Assembly (NCBI GenBank): GCA_009823505.1
Contig: VZQC01006876.1
Span: 5,571,501-5,635,500 of the forward strand
Length of the DNA: 64,000 bases
Reading direction: 5' to 3'
Origin: Rhizomys pruinosus
Taxonomy: Eukaryota; Chordata; Mammalia; Rodentia; Spalacidae
Shown here: in pieces, positions 45,885-58,078 of the stretch
How positions within the stretch are numbered: the first letter of the stretch is position 1
How the letters are laid out: each line of letters begins with the position of its first letter
Notes under the pieces: generated by a model
The model's input: only the letters and a program-made list of their open reading frames with translations
Told to the model about the DNA's origin: nothing
Databases searched by the model: none
Program-made: the position numbers and the translations under genes

Positions 45885-48734
45885 TCATCTTTTGTTTTTC
45901 TGGGACTGTGTTACTTCACTTAACATAATATCTTCTAGTTCCATCCATTTACCTGCAAATTTCATGATGTCATCTTTCTTTACCACTGCATAGAACTCCA
46001 TTGTGTAGATATACCACATTTTCTCTATCCACTTGTTGGTTGAGGGGCATTTGGGTTGGTTCCAGCTCTTCACTATTGTGAAGAGGGATGAAATAAACAT
46101 GGAATTACATGTACCTCTGTGGTAGGAAGAGTCTGATGGATATATTCCCGGAAGTGGTATGGCTGGCTCAGTTGGTAGGCTCATTTTGAGTCTGTTAAGT
46201 GTTCTCCATACTGCTTTCCATAGTGGTTGTACATGTTTGCATTCCCACCAACAGTGGATGAGTGTTCCCCTTTCCCCCCCGCCCTGTCCAGCATTTAGTA
46301 TCATTTGTTTTCTTGATCCTTGCCAGCCTTATTAGGGTGAGATGATATCTTAAAGTGTATTTAATTTGCATTTCCTTAATTATTAGCAATGTTGAACACT
46401 TTTTAAGATGTTTCTCAGCCATTTCTATTTCCTTATTGTGAAGTCTCTGCTCAGCTCTTTACTCCATTTTTTGAGTGAATCGTTTGTTTCTTACTTCTTT
46501 GTTTTTTGAATAGTTTATATATTTTGGAAGTTAATGCTCCCTCTGTCAGATGTATTATTGGTGAAAGTTTCCTCTCACTCTGTGGGGTTTTCTTCACTTC
46601 CCTGACTGTTTCTATTGCTGTACAGAAATTTTTGAGTTTAATAAGTTCCTACTTGTCAATTGTCGACCTTATTTCTTGAGCAGCTGCTGTCTGATTTAGA
46701 AAGTATTTTCCTACACCTAGGTCTTGTAAGTTGCTGCCAACTTTTTCTTCTATAACCTTCCAAGTTTTCGGTTTCACATTGAGTTCTTTGATCCATTTAG
46801 ACCTGTTTTTGTACAGGGTGAGAAGTAGGGGTTTAATTTTATTTTTCTAAAAGTGGTGATCCAGTTTTGCCAACACCATTTGCTGAAGATACTGTCTTTC
46901 CTCCATTAAGTCATTTTGGACCCCTCGTTAAATATGAGGTGGCTGAAATTGTATGTACTCAAGTTTGGATCTTCAGTTTTGTTCCCTTGGACTACAGGTC
47001 TGTTTTTGTGCCAGTACCAGGCTGTTTTTATGTCTATAGCCCTGTAGTACAGTTTGATGTGTGGTATAGAAATCCCCCCTGTATTGCACTTTTCATTCAG
47101 GGTTGCTTTGGCTATTCAGGATCTTTTCTTGTTCCATACGAATTTAAGAATTTTTTTCCAAGCCTGTGAAGAGTGAACTTTGGATTTTAACTGAGATTGT
47201 GTTGAATCTATATATTAATTTGGGTAGGATGGACATTTTTACTACATTAATTTTTCCAATCCATGAGCATGGGAGGTCTTTCCATCTTCTGATGTCTTCT
47301 TCAGCCTCCTTCTTCAGGAGCTTATAATTTTTGTTGTAGAGATCTTTGCTGGTTTTGGTTAGGTTTATTCCTAGGTATTTTATTCTTTTCGAGGCTATTG
47401 TGAGTGGGAAGGACTCCTCATATTCCTTCTTCAGTTGCTTGTTGTTGGTGTAAAGAAAAGCTACTGATCTTTCTAGGTTAACTTTGTATCCCAACACTTT
47501 GCTGAAACTTTTAATCGTTTCTAGGAGATTTCTGGTGGAGTACCTTAGGTAAACTATCATATCGTCTGCAAAATGGGATAGTTTTACTTTTACTTTTCCA
47601 ATTAGTATTTCTTCAATTGCCTTTTCTTGCCTTATTACCCTCACCAGTGTTTCTAGTACTATATTGAAGAGGAGTGGTGATAAGGGACAGCCTTGACAGG
47701 TTCCTAACTTTATGGGGAATCCTTCTAACTTTTCTCCATTTAGGATGCTGGCTGTGGGTTTCGTAAACATGGCTTTGATTATGTTGAGGAATGATCCTTC
47801 TAGTCCAATTCCCTCTAATACTTTAATCATGAATGGATGCTGGATTTTGTCAAAGGACTTTTCTGCATCAAATGAGATAATTGTGTGTTTTTTGTCCTTC
47901 ATTCCATTTATTTGTTTTATGATACTTACTGATTTTCATATGTTGAACCCATCCCTGTATCTCTGGTATGAATCCAACTTGATCATGGAGAATGATCTTT
48001 TTGATGTGGTTCTCTATACAGTTTGTAAGTATTTTGTGGAGAATTTTTCATCTGAGTTCATTAATGAGATGGGTCTGTAGTTCTCTTTTTTGGTTGCATC
48101 CTTGCCTGGTTTTAGTATTAGAGTGATGCTGGCTTCATAGAAGGAATTTGGGAGATTTTCGTCTGCTTGTATCCTTCTGAACAATTTTAGTAATAATGCT
48201 TGTAAGTCCTCTTTAAATTTTGTATAGAATTCTGATGTGAAACCATCTGGACCTGGGCTTTATTAATTGGGTGGTCTCTTATTACATTTCAATTTCTTCA
48301 TATATTATGGGTCTGTTTAAGCTATCAATCTCCTCTTGGGTTAGCGTTGGTGATTCCCCAGATTGCAGATATTCATCTGTTTCTCTTAGGTTTTCAAATT
48401 TAGTAGAGTATATGTTTTTGAAGTATTCCTGTATGATTGTCTGGATCTTTTCGGTGTCTTTTGTGACATTTCCCCTTTCATCATGAATTCTATTGATTGG
48501 AGTTGCTCTTTCTTTCTTTAGCTTAACTCGGCTAAGGGTCTATCTATCTTGTTTATTCTCTCAAAGAACAAACTTTTCTACTCGTTGATTTTTTGTATTG
48601 TTTTCTTTGTTTCTATTTCATTAATTTCTGCTAGGATTTTTATTTCTTCCTGTCTGTTGCGTTTAGGATTTATTCGTTGTTGTCTTTCCAGTGTTTTTAT
48701 CTGCAGTGTTAGCTCATTTATCTGTGCTCTTTCT

Positions 48735-48778
<44 letters not shown>

Positions 48779-49712
48779 TTGGCACCCAGGGCTATAAACT
48801 TCCCTCTTAGGACTGCTTTTAAAGTGTCCCATAGGTTTTGTTGTATTGTACTGTCATTGTCATTTAGATCTAGGAATGCTTTTATTTCTTTCTTTATTTC
48901 CTCCTTGACCCATTCATTATTCAGGAGTGTGTTGTTTACTCTCCATGTGTTCATGGAGGTAGCTGGGCTTATCCTGCTCTTGATATTGAGCTTTATTGCA
49001 CTATGGTCTGATAGAATGCATGAAATTATTTAATTTTTTTTTTTATTTGTTGAGGTTTTTCTGTGTCCAAGTATGTGGTCAATTTTGGAGAATGTTTCTT
49101 GGGGTGCTGAGTAGAAAGTATATTCTCTGGTGCTTGGGTGGAATACTCCGCAGATGTCTGTGAGGTCCATTTCCTTTATTGTGTTGTTCACTTCAGATGT
49201 CTCTGTTTATTCTTTGTTCAGTTGATCTGTCCAAAGGACTCAGAGGGGAATTGAAGTCACCTACTATGAGAGTGCTGGGGTTAGTTAATCTGTGCCTTGG
49301 GGTCCTGTAGAGTTGTATTTACAAAGGTTGGTGCACTGGAGTTTGATGCATATATATTCATGATTGTGAAGTCTTCATGGTTAATTTTCCATTTGATAAG
49401 GATATAATGGCCCTTTTTGTCTCTTCTAATTGTTTCTACTTTGAAGTCTATTTTGTCTGATACTAAGATAGCAACTCCTGCTTTCTTTTTAGTACCATTT
49501 GCTTGGAATATTTTTTTCTATCCTTTCACTTTAAGTTGATGCCTATCCTTAAGTGTGAGATGGGTTTCTCGTAGACAGGATATTGATGGATTCTGTTTCC
49601 TAATCCATTCTCCCAGTCTATTCCATTTGATTGGGGAGTTTAGCCCATTGATATTTAAGGTTATAATTGAGAGGTATGTGTTTCTTCCTTTCACCTTATT
49701 ACACGTTTGCAT
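45885..49712 (-). pseudogene. L1 ORF2, broken
   Basis: Runs from the endonuclease start (LSIITLNINGLNSPIKWNR, at 49712-49518) through RT to the C-terminal end at about 45885 (SEVTQSQKNKR). The longest open piece is 252 codons (47902-47144), with [29 protein letters not shown] and [11 protein letters not shown]40 run at 48736-48775 breaks the endonuclease-RT linker. Confidence 0.9.
48736..48775 (+). repeat. T40 homopolymer inside L1 ORF2
   Basis: Exactly 40 T, where the matching copy at about 14625 has five A on the other strand. Confidence 0.95.
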
Positions 49713-49829
49713 TTTTTGTGTAGGTTTCTACTGCATTTCTGTTTTTATTAAATTTTACTTTTAAGGTATCTGAGGTAGTTGCTACTCTCCTCTGTCCTTT
49801 GAATTGCTTCAATTATTCTCTGAAAGGTT

Positions 49830-50575
49830 GATTTTCCAGACATGTATTCTTTCATCTTGTTTATGTCATGGAAGATTTATCTCTTTCCTTCAACGAGAAC
49901 CAACACTTTTGCTGGGTATATTAACCTGGTTTGTCATTTATAGTCATTTAGCACTGGGAATGCTTTGGTCCACGTTCTTCTTGCTTTCATAGTCTGTGCT
50001 GAAAAGTCGGCTGTAATTTTAAAAGGTTTTTCCCTTATATGTAACTTGTTGTTTTTCTCTTGTAGCTTTCAGAATTTTGTCTTTGTTTTGGGTATCTAGC
50101 ATTTTACTTATGATATGGAGGGGGTTTTTCTTTTCTGGTCTAGTCTATTTGGTGTTCTACTTGTTTCTTCTATTTGCATGGGTTTGTCTTATTTTTAATT
50201 TTGGGAAATCTTCCTCTATTATTTTGTTGACAATCTGATCAATACCATTCTTTTGTGATTCTTCTCCTTCCTCTATCCCTATGTTGAGGAGGTTTGATCT
50301 TTTCTTAGTGACCCACATTTCCTGGTTGTTCCACTCTTGTGTATTTTTAAATTATTCATAGTCTTTACTTGAGCTTTTTAGTTGTTCTGTATTGTCTTCT
50401 AAGTCTGATATTCTTTATTCTGCTTCCTCCATTCTGCTTCTGAGGCTTTTTCCCATTCTTTCCTCTTGATCGGATGACTGTTCGATTTCCTTTTTCATTT
50501 CCTCTGGTGTTTTATTATTTCCACTTCATTATGGAGCTTCGCAAACTTTTCTTGTAGCTCATTGGTTTCCTTTTT
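49830..50575 (-). pseudogene. L1 ORF1 3' part, broken
   Basis: Antisense ORF1 parallel to 42280-42945. Interrupted at 50575 by the 1.6 kb insertion and continued at 52202. Confidence 0.8.
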
Positions 50576-50699
50576 TTTTCTTTTGCTTTCATTAACTTTA
50601 TTATATTTTATAATCATTGATTCCCACTCCCATTTTAATTATTTATTTCCATCTGTTATTTGAATTTAATTTCATGATCCTTTAAATTTTTATTACAAT

Positions 50700-50862
50700 T
50701 ACTTACTTATTTTGCATGTGTGTCTGTTGGGGCCCGTGTGCCACAGCATGGGAAGAAGGCAGAAGACAACTACCAGGAGTTGGTGCCTCTCCACCTTGTG
50801 AAACCTGGGATCAAAGTCAGGTCATTAGACTTGGTGACAACTGCTTCACCCACTGAGCAAGT
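50700..50862 (-). mobile_element. B3-like SINE
   Basis: Antisense: aactaccaggagttggtgcc through ggtgacaactgcttcaccca, then ctgagca. Confidence 0.7.
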
Positions 50863-50889
50863 TTCCAGGCTTGAACATTCATTTTTAGT

Positions 50890-51149
50890 ATTTTTTTTGT
50901 ATATTTTTTAAAATTTTTAAATTTATTTTTGTATGTGTATGAGTGTACTGTCTGCATGTAGGTCTGTGCACCCATGTCATGCAATGCCACAGAGGTCAGA
51001 AGAGGGTCTTGGATTCCCCTGGAACTGGAGTTCTCTTGGAATTGGAGTTACTGACGGTTCTTAGCTGCCATGTGGGTGCTGGGGATCAAACCTCCATCCT
51101 CTGCAAAAGCAGTCGGTGCTCTTAACCGCTAGGCTATCTCTCCAGCCCC
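50890..51149 (-). mobile_element. B2 SINE
   Basis: Antisense. Duplication tcatttttagt at 50879-50889 and 51150-51160. Confidence 0.94.
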
Positions 51150-51226
51150 TCATTTTTAGTTTTTTAAGGTAGAAACTTGGCTCACTGATAGTGAACTATT
51201 TTTATTTTTTAAAAGCAGGAACATTT

Positions 51227-51450
51227 GGGGCTGGAGAGATTTCTCAGTGGTTAATAGCACTGACTACTCTTTTAAGGGACCCAGGTTCAATTTCCAGTAC
51301 CCAACAACCATCCATAACTCCAGTCCCAGGGGTCTGACAACCTCTCCTGACATCCACAGGTATTGCAAGATGCAGGTGCACTCACATATATGCAGGCAAT
51401 ACATTCATACACATAAATTAAACATAATAAAATAAAATATTAAAAATAGA
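51227..51450 (+). mobile_element. B2 SINE, diverged
   Basis: ggggctggagagatttctca head and an A-rich tail. Short duplication (a/g)acattt on both sides. Confidence 0.88.
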
Positions 51451-51599
51451 GACATTTAAAATATAAATGTGTCCCTAAGTACTGACTTATCTATATCTCA
51501 CAAGTTTTAATCAATTTATATTTCCATTTGAACTCTATCAAAATACATAGTCTAGAAATGTCATTAATTTCTAAAAATAAGCATTTCTGATGATTATAA

Positions 51600-52150
51600 A
51601 AGATTTTCTACACATATTTTGAGTATTGAGTTTTGTTTAGTGCCACCACCATGATCAGAGAATATATTCTATATACTTTCAATTATTTTAAGTGAGTTAA
51701 GATTTGCTTTTTGGCCTATGGTACCTCTTGGCAAATGTTTCATGTGTAAAATGATGCATGTTCTCCTCTTGGGATACAATGTTTTAAAAGTGTGCAAACC
51801 AGGCTGATTGTGAATGTTGCTCTTGTCTGTCTCTCTATATCCAACTATACAGTGCCTAGTTAATTTCTAATTTTTTGGTTTTGTTAAAAATATCCTTTAG
51901 GCTCTGTCCTTTGGTCCCAGTATGCATTCAAGATGAATTCTATCTTCCTGCTGATTGTTCCCTCTAGATTTATAAAACATCTTTTTTCAGTATTCATGAT
52001 TATACTCTTTATTCTGAAGACCTTGTGGTCTGACATTAATACTGCTATTTGACACTTTAAAAGTCTTTTATTTTAGGACATTTCTTGCAGACAGCTTATA
52101 CTAGTATTTTGCTATATATATATAGATTAATTACGGTATCATATTAATAA
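51600..52150 (-). mobile_element. Ancient LINE-1 ORF2 fragment
   Basis: Antisense, highly diverged endonuclease-RT region (atgatcagagaatatattct; cttgcagacagcttatacta). Older than the L1 that now surrounds it, which supports the block being copied from elsewhere. Confidence 0.6.
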
Positions 52151-52190
52151 TACTATATATATAGATATTTTTTTTTTTTTTAAAGATTTG

Positions 52191-53020
52191 GTTTCCTTTT
52201 TCATTTCAGGATGGAATCTTTTCAGTGTTTCCACTTTCTTCAGAGTTCGTCATTTTGTCCCTCTACCTCTTTCTGGAATCTGTCATTTTCTCCTTTTAGT
52301 TCTTTCCAAAGACTGTCCTGTCTTCCTCTAGGTCCTTTCTGCGTTTTTCATTGTCTCCCCTTAGTTTTATGATTTCTTTGAATATATCTGTGACTGTTAT
52401 TTCAGGATATGTGTCCTGGGTTACCTCTAGGGAGATCCCTTTGTAGGAATCCTCCACTGGCTCCAAACAGTTTGGTGTGGTTATTTTGTGCTTTCCCCAT
52501 ATTGTTCTTTCATTGTGCTCTCTGCATGTGGTTAGCCTTCTGCCTGTATTCTGATGCGAATCTAGAATGCCTATCCACCTTGTTGAAGGATTGCTTTCCT
52601 TGCTTCCTTTGGGTGTCTTTGTTGTATTCTCCTTATAAATGGAGTGTTGACTTGTCTAGGTTTTAGGCTTTCAATTTTGGTTATATATTGGAAAGTATAT
52701 TTCCCTTTTCCCTTTCTGTTCTGCAAGAGCTGGGTGGGTAGCAACCCAGATGACATCTTCTGAACACTGTGTTCCCTCTGCTGCCAGCCACTCTCTCCTG
52801 AGTTCCAGTTGGGGGGTTCCAGTTGGGGGGGTGTTGGGTTGCTTGTTTAGCCCTTGCGCCATTCCACTCAAATTCTGCCCCCAGCAGCTGCAGGGGCAGC
52901 ACATAATCTGCCCCAGCTCCTTGCACAGCTCTCTGTGTTCGAACCTTAGCTCCTAGCTCCCAGAGTCCTCTGGGCCAACTCCCCCTGTCCACAGGACCCA
53001 CTGGTCCACTCAAACTCCCA
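52191..53020 (-). repeat. L1 5'-end tandem unit A
   Basis: Begins at the ORF1 coiled-coil region (gtttcctttttcatttcagg) and extends into 5' UTR (tcttctgaacactgtgttcc and onward). Repeated as unit B. It retains coiled-coil heptad-like text and a GC-rich 5' UTR end. Confidence 0.8.
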
Positions 53021-53744
53021 GTTTCCTTTTTCATTTTAGCATGGGATCTATTCAGTGTTTCCAAGTCCTTCCAGAGTTTGTCATTTTCTCCATCTAGCTC
53101 TTTCCAGAATTTGTCATTTTCTCCTTTTAGTTCTTTCCAAAGTTTGTCATTCTTTCCCTCTAGGTCTTTTCTGAGTTTTTCTTTCTCTCCCCTTAGTTCT
53201 ATGATTTCTTTGAATATACCTGTGATTGTTTTATGGTCTGTGTCCTGGGCTACATCCAGGGAGGTCCCATTGTGGGAATCCTCCACAAGTTCATTAGATT
53301 TAGTGTGAAATTACTCTATGCTTTTCCCATATTGTTCTTTCTTTGTGCTCTTGGAATGTGGGTTTGCTTTTGCCTGTTTTCTGATACGAATCTCAAATGC
53401 CTCTTCACTGTGTTGAAGGATTGCTTTCCCTGATTCCTTTTCCTTATTTATGGAGGGTTGACTTGTCTAGATTTCAGGCTTTTAAATTTTGGTTATATAT
53501 TGGGAGGTGTAGCTCACTCTTTCCTTTCTATTCTGCAAGAACTGGGTAGGTAAACAACCCATATGACACCCTCTGAGCCCTGTGCTCCCTCTGCTGCTGC
53601 CAGACAGTTCCTCTGGGTTGGTTGTAGGGCTTACTGAACACTCCTGAGGTGGGGTTTGGGGGGGAGCAAAGGGCTGTCTGCTTAGCCTATGCCCAAGTAC
53701 CCTGCTGCTGAGCTGCTCTCCCACAGGAGCCCCTCCTCTGATTA
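53021..53744 (-). repeat. L1 5'-end tandem unit B
   Basis: Starts at the same ORF1 point (gtttcctttttcattttagc) and ends at ctcccacaggagcccctcct, probably near the true L1 5' end. The minus frame 53286-52681 (201 codons) begins in this unit's ORF1 and runs into unit A's 5' UTR, so it is a hybrid frame. It contains an 11-residue periodic coiled coil (GENDKLWKEL-type, three to four times). Confidence 0.8.
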
Positions 53745-55747
53745 TTTTTTAAGCATATAGTTACCTATTTATTATTTTAATTGTTGGAACTTATCTGTCC
53801 CCCTGTTCTAGACATACAATCAGTAATGCTGAAAGGAAATGGAAACAGTATGTACTTCCTAGTGCCACACAGCTCAGATCTAGAAACAGTACTGCAACTG
53901 CAACTAACTTTTGCTTTCCTGTAGTTGGATTTGGTTTGGGAAAGTAAAATTAAAAACATAATATAGAATAAATTACATAACAATATAGTGTTGTTAAAAT
54001 TTTCTTTTAAGAAAAATATCTTCATTTACATACTAAATAAGTAACATTAATAGAAACACAAGGTCAAACCTCTTAAAATCATGATTTAAAATTTTGTAGA
54101 AATAAACTAATATTTATGTTTATTTTAATTAGTAGAATGGAAACAGGATTCTGGAAGGAGTTATTATCCATTTTGTTTTCTTAATAAGATATAAATATTG
54201 TATAATTACTTTTTAATCCAGGCTAGTTACACTATTTGTATAGAGAAAACAGGTTTGTAGTGACTTTGATAAACACTGAAGCATGTTAGACTATGGAGTC
54301 TCTTAGTCTAATTGGTTTGATTCCATATATACATATGCAAATTTTAAACTATTTTTATACAAATTATACTGAATGATTAGAATAATACGTATATATTTTT
54401 GCAGAGTGAAAACACTTGATCTTTTAAAACTTGGTTTATTACCAATCAAAGTCTCAGAATGTCATAATATCTAAGGCCTATAACTGAGATTCTTCCTTTG
54501 CCACACCTGCCTACTTAATGTTTAAACCAATGTATTTGAAAAGTGTCTTTTCTTATGATTTTCTTCTTTTTGTTAACATAAAAACTTCAGGAAAGTTCTT
54601 TCACACTGCATCAGGGATTATCCTGATTCTCTGTTCCCTAGCCATAGTAACTCATATTTTTGTCTCCAGGATATACTATACATTATCCCCTTAAATATTC
54701 TATCCAGAAGGTATATTATTGACAATGACATTAATCTGAATATCAATTTTTGCTAATTGAAATAAAGAGGTAATAATGAAATTAATATTATATATTAAAT
54801 TAATGTATCCAAGTTATTAGCATTTTACTTGGACCATCAGGTTAAGTGAGAAATCCTTTCTCAATAAATAATTTGGATGATGCTAGTGGAATGACACCTG
54901 AGTTTGATCACTAACTCCTGCATATATTCATACATGTTCAACACATGCACACACATATGTGCAGAAAATAATAAATAAAATACTTGAAATACTTTAATTC
55001 ACAAGGGGATCAAATAATTCAACATAATGGTGTATAATGCAGAAAATAATCAATACTCTTTTAAATTATAAGCACTGTGCTTATTACTATTATCTCAAGT
55101 GAAAAAATGAATGTTATATCTGATGGATTATATTTCAATGGACATTGTACAAGTGTCTATCTTACATGGATATATTTTCTAGCCAATAAATAAAAGAAGT
55201 ATTTGAGAAATCAAAATGTGTGTTAGCTCATTGTAGGTTTTGTTAAACATAAAAATAGAGACATTTACATTTCCTAATCAGAGAGGCTTAAAGTGCATTG
55301 CAAATATTTTCTACATGTTTATCGTGTTGAAAAAATAAGCTAGATCATCTGTTTCTAAAGAAAGAAACAGGGCCCAGGAATCTACTTCTAACTTTCTGGA
55401 CAATGACACAAGATAAACAGATCAAGTTATTTGGAGATTAAAATATCTTTAAAATTTAAAAGAGCAAGTATGTTCTGTAACTATACACAGATACTAACAG
55501 ATAGTTTTAATGGACGTAGTGAAAAGCAAAGTACCAAAGAGTAGAATTATTTTCTACTTGATGAAATGTGGCTTGTTCTGAGAGCCCAAATGAAATACTT
55601 CCCTTGTCTTTTAGTAGCATGTGGAAAATGAAGAAGACAGAGAACACAAGGTTCAAGGGGCATGTGTATTCTATTTGCTATAGTTTTTCTAAAAAGTGAT
55701 TTCAGAGAAAGTCTCACAAAAGGAATACCTGGCTTGTGGTAGCCATC
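53745..55747. other. Two kb of AT-rich DNA, no gene seen
   Basis: No recognisable repeat. Reverse frames of up to 82 codons look like chance. Confidence 0.35.
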
Positions 55748-56011
55748 TGTGGTGCCTTGAATAAGTGTACTCAGTAGACTCCAGGTATTTGGACACTTTG
55801 TCCAAGCTGGTGGTGGTGTTTTGGAAGGTTTTAGGAAATCAGGCCTTGCTGGGGTTGGGCTGTAAGAGTTCTTAAGCCTTGCTGGATTTCCTGTCCTTTC
55901 ACACCCTGTGCCTGCTTGAGGATGGACCTTAACCCTTTGGAAGCATATCTAAATAAACTTTTCTTTCTAGAAGTTACTTTAGCTAGTGTTTTATCACAGC
56001 AACATAAGACA
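55748..56011 (+). mobile_element. ORR1-like MaLR LTR, solo
   Basis: tgtggtgccttgaataagtg start, aataaacttttc near the end, and an acataagaca end. A near duplication ccat(c/a) flanks it. The 84-codon reverse frame is a shadow. Confidence 0.8.
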
Positions 56012-56450
56012 CCATATGGCATCCATGCAGTTAGCTGAAAATAATGAATATTTTTATTAGCAGTTCTAGATAAATTGGAAATCATTATCTTCTAAGGATT
56101 TGCAAAAAGCTGAGAAAGCATGAGATTGGCACTGTAAAACAATGAATGCCAGTGGCTTTGCAGATGGAAGGAGGGGAATTTTTTTTTAAAAAAGAAACAG
56201 ATCATTAAATAAATGTAGGGACCAGTGTCTTCTTAGAACTTTGAAAAATAATTGTAATTTTGGAAAACACTCAATATTTTAACATATGTTATTTCATTGC
56301 TATGTGTTATGTTATAATAAAACTAATGCAACAATTTTTAAAACTTACTAATTTGTATGTCTATCAGAATAATCCATCTTACAATCAGAATACAAAATAA
56401 ATTTAATATTCCTAGAGGTATGACATATTTGTTTGAACAAATTAAGGTGT
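56012..56450. other. AT-rich stretch, no feature seen
   Basis: No repeat or gene signal recognised. Confidence 0.3.
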
Positions 56451-56454
56451 ATTA

Positions 56455-56990
56455 TTTATTTATTTAAAATTGGACAGCATTTTATTAGTTACTTGAGAAT
56501 TCCGTACAATGTATTCTGATCATATTTACCCTCCAAACTCCCCCAGTCCTGCCCCGCCCAGCTTTGTTTCCTCTTGATTTTTAAACACATAAAATCCAGT
56601 GTGTGCTGCCCTTATACTGTGGGGTATATGGCCATCCACAGAACATGGCAGACCTATGAGGGGCCACACTCTTAAGGAGATCTGACTTTCCTCTAAGCAT
56701 TTATCAACTGATAATAGCCCCTCAGCTAGTGATGGTAACCATGTCCACCTCCCTCTTCAAACGTGGATTTTGTTTGGCTTGAGTTTGTGCAGGTCGTATG
56801 TATGCTTTTACAAACATTGTGATTTAACTTGTATGCCTGCCTTCTTGTGCTCATAAAAAGTTTCCTTGTAGTCATCTACAGTGTTGCTCTCTTAAAATTA
56901 TTCCACAACTTATTGTACAATGATCCCTGATTCTTAGCAAATGGCATGATTAAACTTTGACAATTAGGATGAACATTACATGGCCTCTCA
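56455..56990 (-). mobile_element. Lx-type L1 3' UTR (antisense)
   Basis: Blocks such as ttgagaattccgtacaatgt, gaggggccacactcttaa and ggcttgagtttgtgcaggtc match the antisense 3' UTR of old muroid L1 (Lx). Confidence 0.75.
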
Positions 56991-57028
56991 TATTCTGCAC
57001 TTTGATCAGTGTGGGTGTATGTGTTAAT

Positions 57029-57104
57029 TATAATATTATAATTATATAATTATAATATATAATTATAATGTGTTAATTATAAAATTAATTTATAATTATA
57101 ATAA
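57029..57104. repeat. AT-rich low-complexity tract
   Basis: Alternating taattata units. Confidence 0.85.
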
Positions 57105-57174
57105 AGAACTTTCTCTGTTGAGGAGTAAGAAATGCCCTAATCCGTGGGTATAATGATGAATCATTAGGATTTTT

Positions 57175-57271
57175 GTTTGTTTGGGGGCTTTATTAGGAGG
57201 CAGGGTCTCCCTCTAGTTCTGGCTGGCCTGGAACTTACTATGTAGACCAGGCTGGCCTTGAACTGACAGAG
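57175..57271 (-). mobile_element. B1 SINE, 5' truncated
   Basis: Antisense 3' portion of B1. Duplication tcattagg(a/g)tttt at 57161-57173 and 57272-57284. Confidence 0.88.
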
Positions 57272-57511
57272 TCATTAGGGTTTTATTTAATACAGTATGA
57301 AGGTTCTTCCAAAAACTAAGAATAGACCTAGCCCATCATCCAGCTATGCTAGTCTTGGAAATACATCAAAATGTGTGTATGTTTTTCTAAGAGCTATCTG
57401 CTCATTCAAGTTCTTTCATGCTCTATTCATAAGAGCCATGAGACGGAAATAGTCTAACTGTCCACCAGCTAATGTCCACCTAACTCATGAGGCTGGAAAT
57501 TATCAATTTAA

Positions 57512-57724
57512 TTTTTTGTGTGTATGAGTATTTTGTCTACATATATGTAAGTGCACCCAAGTTGAGCAGTGCTCATTGAGGCAAGTGCACATGGAGGTCA
57601 GAGCTGGGTGTCATGTTCCCTGGAATTGTAGTTATGGATGGTTGTTAGATACCATGTTGGTGTTGAACTCAGATCCTGTGAACTAGGAGCTAGTGGTCTT
57701 AACTGCTGAGTCATCTCTCCAGCC
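57512..57724 (-). mobile_element. B2 SINE, diverged
   Basis: Antisense, ending gagtcatctctccagcct. Confidence 0.85.
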
Positions 57725-57915
57725 TCATAGAAATGATCATTTTTAACAGAAAACAAATGTAAATTTGTCTTCTCTCATTTGTAGCTGTTAGCTTAGAATC
57801 ATTAGAGGTATACATTTCCTTTTTAGATAATTTGAAAGGTTATACTCTCTAAAATAACATATTTTATGATATCTTAAATCTTAAAATTATATAGTCATTA
57901 AAATTTACTACTTTA

Positions 57916-58063
57916 GGCCGGGTATGGTGGCGCATGCCTTTGATCCTAGCACTTGGGAGGCAGAGGCAGGCAGATCTTTGTGAGTTCAAGGCCAGCCTGG
58001 TCTACAGAGTGAGTTCCAGGACAGCTGGGGCTACAGGGAGACCCTGTTTCGAAAAGACAAAAA
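57916..58063 (+). mobile_element. B1 SINE
   Basis: Full-length. Duplication aaattta(c/g)tacttta at 57901-57915 and 58064-58078. Confidence 0.95.
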
Positions 58064-58078
58064 AAATTTAGTACTTTA

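Larger units (their letters stand above)
50576..52187 (-). mobile_element. Apparent polyadenylated retrocopy inserted in L1 ORF1
   Basis: ORF1 is continuous across this block apart from a 14-bp duplication ttggtttccttttt (50562-50575 and 52188-52201). On the minus strand the block ends with AATAAA (50602-50597), about 13 nt, then an A run. These are marks of target-primed retrotransposition of a polyadenylated RNA. Contents: a B3, two B2s and old L1 sequence, i.e. a noncoding transcript. Source locus unknown. Confidence 0.65.
43936..53744 (-). mobile_element. Near full-length LINE-1 (antisense) with nested insertions
   Basis: From the left: A-rich tail (T-rich as read, about 43936-43990); 3' UTR to about 45880; ORF2 45885-49712; inter-ORF; ORF1 to 50575, resuming at 52202; then duplicated ORF1-start/5' UTR units to 53744. 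Nested in it are a B2 (44015-44259) and a 1.6 kb insertion (50576-52187). Both ORFs carry stops and shifts. It lies against the truncated ORF1 of the L1 at 41420-43935. Confidence 0.87.

Noticed and set aside
47144..47902. Active L1 reverse transcriptase
   Set aside because: The FADD motif is present, but ORF2 is interrupted by stops, shifts and the T40 run.
52681..53286. 201-codon reverse frame as a new coiled-coil gene
   Set aside because: It is L1 ORF1 of unit B reading into the 5' UTR of unit A.
52191..53744. CRISPR array or satellite
   Set aside because: Only two long units, made of L1 sequence, in a mammalian genome.
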